This document shows positions 19,022 to 27,186 of a stretch of 64,000 bases of DNA, in pieces. Where the stretch lies: contig NZ_CP047393.1 in assembly GCF_009858175.1 (NCBI RefSeq), positions 1,178,001 to 1,242,000 of the forward strand, written 5' to 3'. The notes beneath the pieces are model-generated. The model ran no database searches and was not told the DNA's origin. It worked only from the letters and a program-made list of their open reading frames with translations. Position 1 is the first letter of the stretch, and each line of letters begins with the position of its first letter. The position numbers and the translations under genes are program-made. This DNA comes from Pontibacillus sp. HMF3514. GTDB lineage: Bacteria; Bacillota; Bacilli; Bacillales; BH030062.

Positions 19022-20554
19022 ATGCATTCGTCACCCGTTCTTATTTCAGGAGAAGATCTAACCATTGATGAATTAGTCGATGTGGCAAAAGCTTCCCGAT
19101 CTGTCCAACTTTCAGAAGAATCAAAGGAACTGATTCAAAAAGGGCGCGAAATGGTCCAGCAATTTGTTGAGGAAGAGCGTGTCGTGTATGGTATCACGAC
19201 AGGTGTCGGGGAGAATTCGAAAATCAAGATCTCCACAGCTGATTCAAAACAACTGCAAAAAAACTTAATCATGAGCCATGCTTGTGGTGTAGGTGATTTG
19301 CTAGATCAAGAACAAGTCCGAGCGATTATGTTGATGATGGTGAAGAACTTATCCCATGGCCATTCAGGAGTTCGGTTGGAAACGGTCGAAAAGCTCATTG
19401 AACTTCTGAATCATAACGTCATTCCCGTCGTCCCAAGTGAAGGATCACTTGGATATCTCATCTATCAATCTCATATTAGCTTAGTTCTAATGGGGATGGG
19501 AGAAGCGATCGTGAATGGTGAACGGATCGATGGGGACCAAGCCCTTAAGCTAGCAGGTATTGAACCGATCGAGTTGTATGAAAAAGAAGGGCTTTCGCTC
19601 ATAAATGGAACGGTTGATATGACCGCACTAGGAGCTTTAGCTATTGACCGAACGATGAATCTATTAAAAACAGCTGATGTCATATCGATGCTATCGTTTG
19701 AAGCGGTAAAAGGGACTAAATATGCTTATGATCCTCGACTGAACAAGGTGAAACCTCACCCTGGTCAGGAAAAAACAACCGACAACATTCATGAGATTAT
19801 TCGTGGCAGTGAGATCGCTGAAAAGTATAAGGACTATCGAACACAGGATGCCTTAAGTATAAGGTCGATCCCACAAGTTCACGGAGCAAGTAAAGATGCA
19901 GTCGACTATGCCAAAACTGTGGTTGAAAGGGAAATGAATGCAGCAACAGACAACCCATTGCTCTTTGAAGAGGACGGTGGTGGTGTAGCGATCTCCTCAT
20001 CGAACTGTCATGGAGAAGCGGTTTCCATGGCGATGGACTTTCTTGCGATTGCCATCGCTGAAATCGGAAACATCTCAGAACGAAGAACGTATCGCTTAAT
20101 TACCTCGGAAATGAGCGATTTACCATCTAATCTAATTGAAAAAAATGGCCTCCATTCCGGGTACATGATCCCTCAATATGTAGCGGCATCACTCGTATCA
20201 AATAATAAGGTCGATGCCCATCCAAATTCAGTCGATTCGATCACAACCACAGGTGGCCAAGAAGACCATGTCAGCATGGGAACCTCAGCTGCATTAAAAG
20301 CTCTTCAAACCATCTATAAAACGGAGAAAATCGTTGGGATTGAGTTGTTGAATGGAGCGCAAGGAATTGATTTGTTAAAAGAAAGTAAGCTTGGTGCTGG
20401 TACTCAAGTTGCTTACGATCAACTGAGACAATATGTACCGAAGTTAGTGGAAGATCGCGTGCTGTATAAAGAAATGGACCGGGCGATTAGTTTGGTGAGT
20501 GATGGAACCATTTTGGGAGAAGTTGAAGAGAAAATCGGACATCTGAACGTATAG
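19022..20554 (+). CDS. hutH: HutH-family aromatic amino acid lyase without the MIO motif
   Basis: A 510-residue member of the histidine ammonia-lyase family: VYGITTGVGENSK, SHACGVG, LINGT, PHPGQ, MNAATDNPL and GGQEDHVSMGTSAALK all match. The segment that normally reads GSxGASGDLAPLxH, whose Ala-Ser-Gly cyclises to the MIO electrophile, reads GSLGYLIYQSHIS here and is three residues shorter. The Tyr of the YSLR motif is also replaced (ALSIR). No local indel in the DNA restores the motif. It is the last gene of hutUIGH with an AAGGAGGAGG site, so position says HutH, but the chemistry is doubtful. It may be inactive, act differently, or be regulatory. Confidence 0.85.
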   Translation: MHSSPVLISGEDLTIDELVDVAKASRSVQLSEESKELIQKGREMVQQFVEEERVVYGITTGVGENSKIKISTADSKQLQKNLIMSHACGVGDLLDQEQVRAIMLMMVKNLSHGHSGVRLETVEKLIELLNHNVIPVVPSEGSLGYLIYQSHISLVLMGMGEAIVNGERIDGDQALKLAGIEPIELYEKEGLSLINGTVDMTALGALAIDRTMNLLKTADVISMLSFEAVKGTKYAYDPRLNKVKPHPGQEKTTDNIHEIIRGSEIAEKYKDYRTQDALSIRSIPQVHGASKDAVDYAKTVVEREMNAATDNPLLFEEDGGGVAISSSNCHGEAVSMAMDFLAIAIAEIGNISERRTYRLITSEMSDLPSNLIEKNGLHSGYMIPQYVAASLVSNNKVDAHPNSVDSITTTGGQEDHVSMGTSAALKALQTIYKTEKIVGIELLNGAQGIDLLKESKLGAGTQVAYDQLRQYVPKLVEDRVLYKEMDRAISLVSDGTILGEVEEKIGHLNV

Positions 20555-20606
20555 GAGGTGCCTGACCCCCACTGCTTTAAAGCGGTGGGGGTCAGGCACT
20601 TTTTTT
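20555..20606. repeat. Palindromic repeat, family B copy 3
   Basis: GTGCCTGACCCCCACTGCTTTAAAGCGGTGGGGGTCAGGCAC-type palindrome (stem read in two halves), then seven T. It starts right after the hutH stop codon and probably ends the hut operon transcript. Confidence 0.88.
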
Positions 20607-20681
20607 GGGGTATAGGTATAAGAAAATTCACCATACTAAAAGGAGATGATTTCTGAAAATATCTACGAGAGGAATTTATAT

Positions 20682-21665
20682 ATGCGATTATCTTTTATCA
20701 TTTTAACCTTTATGCTCGCTTTTACTTATCATACAGTTGACGCGGCCTCGCAAGACCCAACTCAATTGTATGACGTGAAGGCAGGGGACACGTTATGGAA
20801 GGTTGCTTCCAAATATGGTACGACAGTAGAAGATTTAAAAATAACGAATGGGTTACCGTCTAATCTGATATTCGTAGGTCAGCGATTGAAAGTGCCCAAG
20901 TCCTATCAGGTGAATGCAGGTGATACACTTTGGAAACTGTCCCAAGCTCATGATGTGAGTGTCCAGCGAATAAAATCGATCAACAAATTATCATCCAACA
21001 TCATCTACATTGGCCAGACCTTACGCATTCCACCTAAGAAACTTGAGATGGAAGCTCAGCACATCTTAATGACACGTGATGAATTTCAAGACTGGTTAAT
21101 GAATAAAGCATTTACTAGGAACATCGTCCGTTTACAAATGCATCATACTTGGTCGCCCTCCTACAGCCATTTCAACGGTTCTAATCATTTCACCCTGTTA
21201 AAAGGCATGCAGAACTACCATATGAATGAAATGGGATGGAATAATATTGCGCAAAACATAACGACATTTCCAGATGGAAGATTAGCTGTATCCAGACCCA
21301 TCAATCAGACCCCACAAGGGACGATTGGATCCATAGCGAATAATGGTGGCATCCTGATAGAGAACGTCGGAAACTTTAATAAGGGCAACGACCAAATGAC
21401 AAATGCACAAAAAGAGACGATCATCTTCGTCAATGCCATGCTTAGTTTAAAGTTCGGCCTATCCCCGTCCGTTAATTCCATTACGTATCATCATTGGTGG
21501 GATTTAAATACAGGAGAAAGAGTGTTAGATGACAGTAAAGGACATTCCGTTAAAACCTGTCCAGGAACGGGTTTCTTTGGCGGGAACACAACCGATCATG
21601 CTAAGCAAAATTTTTATCCTCTTGTGCGTGAAAGGATGAAAGAGTTACGAGGCGGAAGCCTTTGA
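20682..21665 (+). CDS. Secreted LysM / N-acetylmuramoyl-L-alanine amidase-like protein
   Basis: About 327 residues. A signal peptide is followed by two LysM repeats (YDVKAGDTLWKVASKYG and YQVNAGDTLWKLSQAHD) and a PGRP/amidase_2-type domain. Candidate zinc ligands are the His in QMHHTWSP, the His in TYHHWWD and the Cys in KTCPGTGFFGG. It probably binds peptidoglycan and cleaves the MurNAc-L-Ala bond outside the cell. The start ATG 20682 follows AGAGG by nine bases and opens directly with the signal peptide. The earlier ATG 20646 is too close to its AAAGGAG site. Confidence 0.85.
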   Translation: MRLSFIILTFMLAFTYHTVDAASQDPTQLYDVKAGDTLWKVASKYGTTVEDLKITNGLPSNLIFVGQRLKVPKSYQVNAGDTLWKLSQAHDVSVQRIKSINKLSSNIIYIGQTLRIPPKKLEMEAQHILMTRDEFQDWLMNKAFTRNIVRLQMHHTWSPSYSHFNGSNHFTLLKGMQNYHMNEMGWNNIAQNITTFPDGRLAVSRPINQTPQGTIGSIANNGGILIENVGNFNKGNDQMTNAQKETIIFVNAMLSLKFGLSPSVNSITYHHWWDLNTGERVLDDSKGHSVKTCPGTGFFGGNTTDHAKQNFYPLVRERMKELRGGSL

Positions 21666-21722
21666 AAAAGTGCCTAACCCCCGCTGCTTTACTGTGTTAA
21701 CAGGGTGGGGGTCAGGCACTTT
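21666..21722. repeat. Palindromic repeat, family B copy 4
   Basis: AAAAGTGCCTAACCCCC...GGGGGTCAGGCACTT with a slightly diverged left arm and a longer loop. It lies directly after the amidase stop codon and in front of the convergent dehydrogenase gene. Confidence 0.8.
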
Positions 21723-21737
21723 CTATTTAGGCACGTT

Positions 21738-22613
21738 CTATTTCATCATCTGATAATACTTATACAACGCCTGTGTCCCATTGTTATCCCCACCAGCTTC
21801 ACTCAGCTTATCATATAACTCTTTAGCCAGTTTCAACCCAGGAACAGGAACATCCATATCCTCAGCAGCATCAATCGCAATCTTCATATCTTTTATAAAG
21901 TGTTTTACATAAAAGCCAGGTTCAAAATCCTGATCAATCATGCGAGGTGCCAAGTTGGATAAGGACCAACTACCAGCTGCACCGTAGGAGATGCTTTCTA
22001 AAACGGTTTTGGGATCAAGGCCAGCGTGTTCTGCATAGGTAATCGCTTCACAAACTCCAAGCATGCCAGAGGCAATCGCAATCTGGTTACACATTTTCGT
22101 GTGCTGTCCAGAACCAGCTTCACCTTGCAGCACAATATTGCTCCCCATTGCTTCTAATGCAGGGCGAATGGTTTCGAATTGCTCTTCAGCTCCACCAACC
22201 ATTATGGCCAGGTTCCCGTTTCGAGCTCCAACATCTCCGCCAGATACAGGGGCATCGAAAGAATGAATTCCAGCTGCTTCAGCCTTTGTGTAAATCTCTT
22301 GAGCTAGTTTAGGAGAAGAAGTCGTCATATCGATCGTATATGTACCAGCTTTTGCATTTTCAATAATGCCATCTTCACCAAAATACACAGCTTCGACATC
22401 GCTTGGATAGCCGACAATGGTGATAATGATATCTAAGTCCTTAGCGAGATCTGCAACAGATTCCTTCCACGTCCCACCTTGATCAAGGACCTCTTGCGCC
22501 TTTTCTTTTGTTCTCGTAAACACATTAAGGCTAAAGCCCGCCTGCATAAGATTAATAGCCATGCTTTTTCCCATTACGCCTGAGCCGATGAATCCAATTG
22601 TTTTGTCTGACAT
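21738..22613 (-). CDS. Beta-hydroxyacid dehydrogenase (3-hydroxyisobutyrate dehydrogenase family)
   Basis: A 291-residue NAD(P)-dependent oxidoreductase. The Rossmann motif GFIGSGVMGKSMAINL is at residue 6. The family signature FDAPVSGGDVGARNGNLAI is near residue 119 and the catalytic Lys lies in GQHTKMCNQIA. Size and sequence resemble the uncharacterised Bacillus YkwC group as well as 3-hydroxyisobutyrate and tartronate semialdehyde reductases. Substrate is unknown. A GAGGAGG site precedes the ATG. It is transcribed alone and converges with the amidase gene. Confidence 0.85.
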   Translation of the reverse strand: MSDKTIGFIGSGVMGKSMAINLMQAGFSLNVFTRTKEKAQEVLDQGGTWKESVADLAKDLDIIITIVGYPSDVEAVYFGEDGIIENAKAGTYTIDMTTSSPKLAQEIYTKAEAAGIHSFDAPVSGGDVGARNGNLAIMVGGAEEQFETIRPALEAMGSNIVLQGEAGSGQHTKMCNQIAIASGMLGVCEAITYAEHAGLDPKTVLESISYGAAGSWSLSNLAPRMIDQDFEPGFYVKHFIKDMKIAIDAAEDMDVPVPGLKLAKELYDKLSEAGGDNNGTQALYKYYQMMK

Positions 22614-22780
22614 TGAGATGCCTCCTCATAATCTATTTAGAGGTAGGATATCATATTTTCCATTAAACAGTGTCTGTAACCACTTTTGTCGAACAGCTAC
22701 AGGGGCTGATCCCCGGTCCATTAACACATAAATGAACAGGGTCAGTCACCTTGTTGTAATTGAAGAAAATGAAGCTGCTC
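22614..22780. other. Intergenic region with a decayed family A/B palindrome
   Basis: Around 22668-22750 the sequence reads CAGTGTCTGTAACCAC...TTGTCGAA and later GGGTCAGTCACC. These are degenerate halves of the repeat families seen elsewhere, with a different middle. No gene was seen. Confidence 0.45.
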
Positions 22781-22806
22781 ATTTAGGGAGTTAGCTTCTT
22801 TTTGTT

Positions 22807-22822
22807 TGTGATATACATCACT
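22807..22822 (+). promoter_or_regulatory. Fnr-like box upstream of the DUF2249 operon
   Basis: TGTGA-N6-TCACT, the form known for the Bacillus Fnr binding site. Its centre (22814/22815) is about 41.5 bases upstream of the start expected from a TATCAT -10 at 22845-22850, the class II activator position. Confidence 0.55.
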
Positions 22823-22833
22823 CCACTCTTTAT

Positions 22834-22848
22834 TGAAAATCATTATCA
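22834..22848 (+). promoter_or_regulatory. Fur-family (7-1-7) box upstream of the DUF2249 operon
   Basis: TGAAAATCATTATCA differs at one base from the 7-1-7 Fur box TGATAATNATTATCA. It overlaps the presumed -10 region, where a repressor would block transcription. PerR or Zur boxes are related, so the regulator is not certain. Confidence 0.5.
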
Positions 22849-22892
22849 TAGAGGTATAGTTATTTCACATTTTAAAAGTGAGGTGTTCATGG

Positions 22893-23150
22893 ATGAGTAA
22901 CAGAGACAATGTAATTGAACTAGACGTTAGAGAAGATATAAAACTGAAAAATGAACCATTTCATAAGATTATGGGTGTGGTTAGTTCTTTGAAAGAAGGT
23001 GAAACGTTCGTTTTACATGCTCCATTTAATCCTGTCCCTCTTCTCAAGGTTATGAAGAACAAAGGGTTTGATCACGAAGTATTAAAAATAGACAGCAAGC
23101 ATTATCACGTCACCTTTTATAAAGAAGAAGAGGAGGCAAGCAAACTATGA
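22893..23150 (+). CDS. DUF2249 domain protein (first copy)
   Basis: A small 85-residue protein of the DUF2249 family, a TusA-like fold. VIELDVREDIKLKNEPFHKIM and the FVLHAPFNPVPLLKVMKNKG segment are typical. Function is not known; members are often found beside NnrS-like and DUF59 genes linked to nitric oxide or anaerobic respiration. ATG 22893 follows GTGAGG by nine bases. Its stop overlaps the next start (ATGA). Confidence 0.8.
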   Translation: MSNRDNVIELDVREDIKLKNEPFHKIMGVVSSLKEGETFVLHAPFNPVPLLKVMKNKGFDHEVLKIDSKHYHVTFYKEEEEASKL

Positions 23151-23359
23151 TATTAGATAATCGGGGATTAGAGCCGCCCCAACCTATGATGAAAACATTA
23201 GAAGCATTGGAGATCATCGATGTTGGAGAACAGGTGACGATTATCAATGACCGTCGTCCCATGTTTTTGTTTGCAGAATTAGATGAAAAAGGGTACACCT
23301 ATGAAACAAAAGAACAAGAGGATGGAAGTTTTAAAATCACGATAACGAAATCAAGGTGA
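23147..23359 (+). CDS. DUF2249 domain protein (second copy)
   Basis: A 70-residue second DUF2249 member: LEPPQPMMKTLEAL is the typical opening, and the NDRRPMFLFAELDEKG segment is the TusA-like strand-helix. It is shorter than its neighbour and differs from it in sequence, so the pair is not a recent duplication. The start overlaps the previous stop. Its own stop overlaps the next gene's upstream frame, indicating tight coupling. Confidence 0.8.
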   Translation: MILDNRGLEPPQPMMKTLEALEIIDVGEQVTIINDRRPMFLFAELDEKGYTYETKEQEDGSFKITITKSR

Positions 23360-23364
23360 TTGTC

Positions 23365-24612
23365 ATGATGCCAAGCATGAATGTAAAAACAGAGACAACG
23401 ATTCAATTACCACTAGCCTTTATCCTATACAGCTTAATCGCCTTTGTGGTATCCCAATGTATATTTCTCCTACATGTGGACACTTTTATTGGAGGCGTCT
23501 ATCGTACACCTAATTTATGGATGGGCACTCATTTTCTCCTACTCGGGTGGGCCGTAATGGTCGTTATGGGAGCCATGTACCAGCTTGTCCCCGTTGCATT
23601 TCTTACACCGATATGGAATGAACGGTTTGGTTATGTACAGTTTGGTATAACAGCGATGGGAATTACCACTTTTGCCATCTTTCTGAAGATAAGACCAGAT
23701 CTCGCTGTTCATGCTGGTGGATTTGCTGTCCTTGGAGTTGTCATGTTTTTATTTCAAATGGTGATGACCATAAGGAAACAACCACAGCCTAACACCATGA
23801 CTTGGTTTGTAGGAGCAGCCTTGTTGTCTTTTTTTACAGCAATCTTGGCAGGGTTTGGCTTATCCTGGAATATGGCTTTTGGTATAAATATAGATCATAA
23901 AGCACTTCTACAAAGTCACCTTGTATTTGGGCTAATCGGGTGGTTCAGCTTATTAATTTTCGGCTTTTCTTATAAAATGGTTCCGATGTTTAGTTTGAGT
24001 CATGGCTTCTCGATGAAGTGGGCCAAACCTGCCTTTTTCGTGTACATCGCAGGGATGGTCTCGCTGCTTAGCTCCTTTTGGCTAGACGTTTCGGTATTAC
24101 CTGTATTTGGATGGTTCCTGTTATGGACCGGCTTTACTTGTTTTGGATTAGATATAAAAGAGATCGTACGAAAAAGAATAAAGAAGAAACTTGATCAGCC
24201 ATTTCGATTCTCTCTATTATCGATTCTGTTTGGTTGGTTTCTTCACAGTGGAGCATTCATCTTAGCCCTTGTTGCTCCAACGAATCAAAAGCTATGGGGA
24301 TTAATCATTTATCTTTACCTAATGATCTGGATCATCTTTAGTATTGTAGGCTATTTGTTCAAAATTGTCCCTTTCTTATGGTGGACACACAAATATTCAA
24401 GCCGAATGGGACAAGAAAACGTACCAACATTAAAAGAAATGATGAACGAAAAGGTAGGGAGTATGATATATATTAGCTTTATTATAGGAGTCTTTGGAAT
24501 AACATTCGCCTCTGTAATCCAAAGCTCAATCATGGCCCAAGTCTTTCAATTCATGATACTTATAACGACAATCCTTTATAGTATGACCATCGCTCGTGTC
24601 TTATGGAAATAA
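23365..24612 (+). CDS. NnrS / haem-copper oxidase subunit I-like membrane protein
   Basis: About 415 residues with some 12 predicted membrane helices. Conserved histidines fall inside helices: GTHFLLLGW, LQSHLVFGLIGWF and GWFLHSGAF, each candidate haem or copper ligands. Similar proteins are annotated as NnrS-like or short cbb3-type subunit I-like and are associated with NO metabolism. It lacks the full set of oxidase motifs. The start may be ATG 23365 or 23368 behind AAGGTGAT. It is the third gene of an operon with DUF2249 and DUF59 proteins behind Fnr- and Fur-like sites, which suggests expression at low oxygen or under iron/NO stress. Confidence 0.65.
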   Translation: MMPSMNVKTETTIQLPLAFILYSLIAFVVSQCIFLLHVDTFIGGVYRTPNLWMGTHFLLLGWAVMVVMGAMYQLVPVAFLTPIWNERFGYVQFGITAMGITTFAIFLKIRPDLAVHAGGFAVLGVVMFLFQMVMTIRKQPQPNTMTWFVGAALLSFFTAILAGFGLSWNMAFGINIDHKALLQSHLVFGLIGWFSLLIFGFSYKMVPMFSLSHGFSMKWAKPAFFVYIAGMVSLLSSFWLDVSVLPVFGWFLLWTGFTCFGLDIKEIVRKRIKKKLDQPFRFSLLSILFGWFLHSGAFILALVAPTNQKLWGLIIYLYLMIWIIFSIVGYLFKIVPFLWWTHKYSSRMGQENVPTLKEMMNEKVGSMIYISFIIGVFGITFASVIQSSIMAQVFQFMILITTILYSMTIARVLWK

Positions 24613-24653
24613 CCTTGAGGCTGTACATGTTTTTGAAGGGAAGGATGTTCAGT

Positions 24654-24953
24654 ATGGAACTTAAAGATAAGGTGAAAGAAGCTTTGTATCAGGTAATAGA
24701 CCCTGAACTGGGGATCAATATTGTTGACCTCGGGTTAGTTTATGATATTGATCTAAATGAACAGCACGATGTAAATGTGAAGATGACCCTTACTACACCA
24801 GGGTGTCCCCTTCATGACAGTATTACAAATGCGGTAAAATCCATGGTTTTATTTTTCGATGAGGTAAATGACGTAAACATTGACCTTGTTTGGGAGCCTG
24901 CCTGGAGCCCTGAAAAAATGAGTGATAAAGCGAGGGAAATGTTATCTTATTAG
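24654..24953 (+). CDS. MIP18/DUF59 iron-sulfur assembly protein, SufT-like
   Basis: A 99-residue DUF59 protein. VIDPELGINIVDLGLVYD and MTLTTPGCPLHDS are the family hallmarks, the latter with the conserved Cys. Members such as SufT/YitW help mature Fe-S proteins. The ATG at 24654 follows GGGAAGGA by eight bases; the open frame extends upstream into the previous gene. It closes the DUF2249/NnrS-like operon, so it may serve Fe-S or haem-iron repair in that pathway. Confidence 0.88.
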   Translation: MELKDKVKEALYQVIDPELGINIVDLGLVYDIDLNEQHDVNVKMTLTTPGCPLHDSITNAVKSMVLFFDEVNDVNIDLVWEPAWSPEKMSDKAREMLSY

Positions 24954-24971
24954 CCTTGTTTCGTATAAAGT

Positions 24972-25015
24972 AATCCCCCATTGCGTTAATCAAATAACGC
25001 TTTCGGGGGATTTTT
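24972..25015 (+). terminator. Rho-independent terminator after the DUF59 gene
   Basis: AATCCCCC (24972-24979) pairs with GGGGGATT (25005-25012), with inner GCGTTA / TAACGC pairs, followed by TTTTT. Confidence 0.88.
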
Positions 25016-25227
25016 ATTGTATAGCAAATTATAGAATGGGCTGCTAGTATATAACGCATTTATGAGAGCATGACCACACACAGCTCCAGCGCCCTAGCAA
25101 CGTTGGGACTTCTCCATGTGTTCATCTCTACTTAAACGAAAAACACCGTTCTATTAAATGCTCTTATGACATCTACTTAATATATGAGGATTTTTAATAA
25201 AGTAGATCTCTTATAGGAGTGAAAACA

Positions 25228-25746
25228 ATGAAAAAACTGATCAATCTGAAAAATGCATGTGAAGCTGCACTAGAACATTTTCATGAATCTTGTTTTGAAC
25301 TTATAACAGAATATCGAGCCTACCATGGTGAACTATTAAAAGGAGATATTAAAAAACAAGAACTAGAAACGATCCAATCCTTAGCCAATGAAATCCAAGA
25401 TGAATTGAATACATTTGAGGATTATCCCCGCTTATCCCATTGGCGTAATACTATTTCAGCTCTTTGCCAAGATGTCATAGACAAGACAGAAGTTGGGGGC
25501 GGATTGTATCAACTAGCAATATTTAAGGAGGATTTTCACTCAGACTTTTATGATGAGGAGGGATTACATTATGAAGATATCGACTCCTTCCTTCATGATG
25601 CTCAGGTGGAAGCGGATTTAGAGAAGGAACGCATGTTGGAGAGTGGGAAAGAGAGTATTTATGAGGTGGAGGAGAAGTTGAAGCAGATTGTTTTTCTACT
25701 GGATCAGGTCATTCAATATCCGGTTGGGGAGTTGAGTAAGGGGTAG
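25228..25746 (+). CDS. Hypothetical helical protein
   Basis: I do not recognise this 172-residue protein. It is acidic, rich in Glu, Leu, Ile and His and almost wholly helical in appearance, with a probable coiled coil at the C-terminus (IYEVEEKLKQIVFLLDQVI). No signal peptide or membrane segment is visible. ATG 25228 follows AGGAG by eight bases. It is a single gene between a terminator and a long spacer. Confidence 0.65.
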   Translation: MKKLINLKNACEAALEHFHESCFELITEYRAYHGELLKGDIKKQELETIQSLANEIQDELNTFEDYPRLSHWRNTISALCQDVIDKTEVGGGLYQLAIFKEDFHSDFYDEEGLHYEDIDSFLHDAQVEADLEKERMLESGKESIYEVEEKLKQIVFLLDQVIQYPVGELSKG

Positions 25747-26088
25747 ATTTATAGGAGAAGGTATTAGGATATAATCTATTATCTTTTTAACATAGGGAAG
25801 GTTCAAGTTTTGGTTCATGACTTCACTAAAGCGAGAACCGCCCCTTTGTTTTCGGGGGTGCGAGTTATTCCTGAAATTTACTTGATTTTTTTATTGAATA
25901 TGAGGTGATGTATTGATATCTTGACAATAAATCGAAGTGTTTAACGGAGTAAATGGTTAAAGTACTTCAAGAATCATAGTTTATTTGAGCGTTGACTAAC
26001 GATAAAAATCGTTAACCTGATCATAGAAGGTTAAATAGGATAAGATAAGTGGCATGATCATAGAAACATTTTGGATTGGAGCTTCTAA
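25747..26088. other. Gene-free spacer with two overlapping hairpins
   Basis: No coding signal was seen. TAACGAT-AAAA-ATCGTTA (25998-26015) forms a hairpin, and the overlapping GTTAACC / AGGTTA (about 26012-26034) can form a competing one. Upstream, GAACCGCCCC...CGGGGG near 25835-25860 is another weak stem. The EamA gene follows. Confidence 0.4.
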
Positions 26089-26961
26089 TTGAAAAAACTT
26101 GGTGTAGGCTTAGTAGTGCTGGCAGCTATTTTTTGGGGTCTTTCTGGTGGTTTGGCGGGCATATTAATGGAAAAAGGTTGGAATCCTCTAGTCATCACTT
26201 TTTATAGAGGGGCTGTAGGGTTCATTTGTGTAGTGATTTGGATGATTGCCCGGACCAAATATTACTCTTATGGTAGTTTGAGAAAGATGATTTTCTGGTC
26301 ATTGTTAGCTGGATTAGGGGTAACAGGTAATTTCAGTTTTTATTTCACGAGCATCTCTCATTCTGGTGTAGCCATAGCCTCAGTGTTGATGTACACAGCA
26401 CCTATCTTTGTTTTCATCATATCTTTTATTCTTAAGATGGAACGAGTCACCCTATTTAAAATCATCGCTATGCTTATTGTATTGGGGGGCATGGGATTAT
26501 TAACAGGGGTAATCCCAAATGGAATTGGGCAGTTAAATCTATTAGGAATTACGGCAGGCTTATTATCAGGCCTTTCCTACGCCATTTTTATTTTTGCTTT
26601 TAACTATGCCCTTAAGTACGGAGAACCTCCAGCTATTTTAAGTACAGCGCTTTTTGCTTTTTCACTGATTTTATTCCCATTTATCGATCATGAACAAGCT
26701 ATTTCTGTGTTTTATTCTGAAGATATCTTTTGGTTCATCGTACTTGGACTAATAGGAGCTGGCTTATCATTCTTCTTCTATGTAAAAGGATTGAGAGCCA
26801 CTTTACCTTCTGTGGCCTCTGTAGTAGCTATGGCAGAACCTGTTACAGCTTCTTTATTTGGGGGTTTGTTCTTAGGACAATTCCTCACTCTAACCCAAAT
26901 CATAGGGATGGCTGTTATATTAATCACCATAACAATTTTAAGTACAAGAAAGAGTGCTTGA
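26089..26961 (+). CDS. EamA/DMT-family transporter
   Basis: A 290-residue protein with ten predicted membrane helices arranged as two EamA repeats. The first begins LVVLAAIFWGLSGGLAGILM; the second ends VVAMAEPVTASLFGGLFLGQ, the usual EamA closing motif. It exports or exchanges metabolites, substrate unknown. Translation starts at TTG 26089, about eight bases after GGAG. A clear terminator follows, so it is probably monocistronic. Confidence 0.85.
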   Translation: MKKLGVGLVVLAAIFWGLSGGLAGILMEKGWNPLVITFYRGAVGFICVVIWMIARTKYYSYGSLRKMIFWSLLAGLGVTGNFSFYFTSISHSGVAIASVLMYTAPIFVFIISFILKMERVTLFKIIAMLIVLGGMGLLTGVIPNGIGQLNLLGITAGLLSGLSYAIFIFAFNYALKYGEPPAILSTALFAFSLILFPFIDHEQAISVFYSEDIFWFIVLGLIGAGLSFFFYVKGLRATLPSVASVVAMAEPVTASLFGGLFLGQFLTLTQIIGMAVILITITILSTRKSA

Positions 26962-26975
26962 TCTTGATCGGAACG

Positions 26976-27008
26976 CAGGGACAACGTTTACTGTCCCTGT
27001 TTTTTTTG
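26976..27008 (+). terminator. Rho-independent terminator after the EamA gene
   Basis: CAGGGACA (26976-26983) pairs with TGTCCCTG (26992-26999), followed by nine T. Confidence 0.92.
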
Positions 27009-27186
27009 TGCATTCTAGGGAATCGAAATAACTAAGAATTAACAAGGGGACGGTTCTGCTGTTTGTTGGTTTTGATATATGAACACGTCCGGGTAGACCC
27101 TTTTCTACTTTTTATAGGAGTTTTGTTATAAAATGACAAGATTGATATACTTTAAGGAAAAGAAGTAAACAAAGGGAGAGTTATTG

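Noticed and set aside
19441-19500. A compensating pair of frameshifts hiding the ASG motif in hutH
   Set aside because: Neither alternative frame across this segment encodes ASGDLAP or similar; the observed residues are in frame with conserved sequence on both sides.
25071-25160. Possible dispersed repeat with CAGCTCCAGCGCCCTAGC
   Set aside because: It resembles short repeats found in other Bacillaceae genomes, but only one copy is in the window, so it cannot be supported here.
26730-27035. A 101-codon frame across the EamA 3' end
   Set aside because: It overlaps a clear transporter gene in another frame and runs through its terminator.
27041-27110. Half of another palindrome (AAGGGGACGGTTCTG...)
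   Set aside because: The matching right arm is missing, so no complete element can be claimed.
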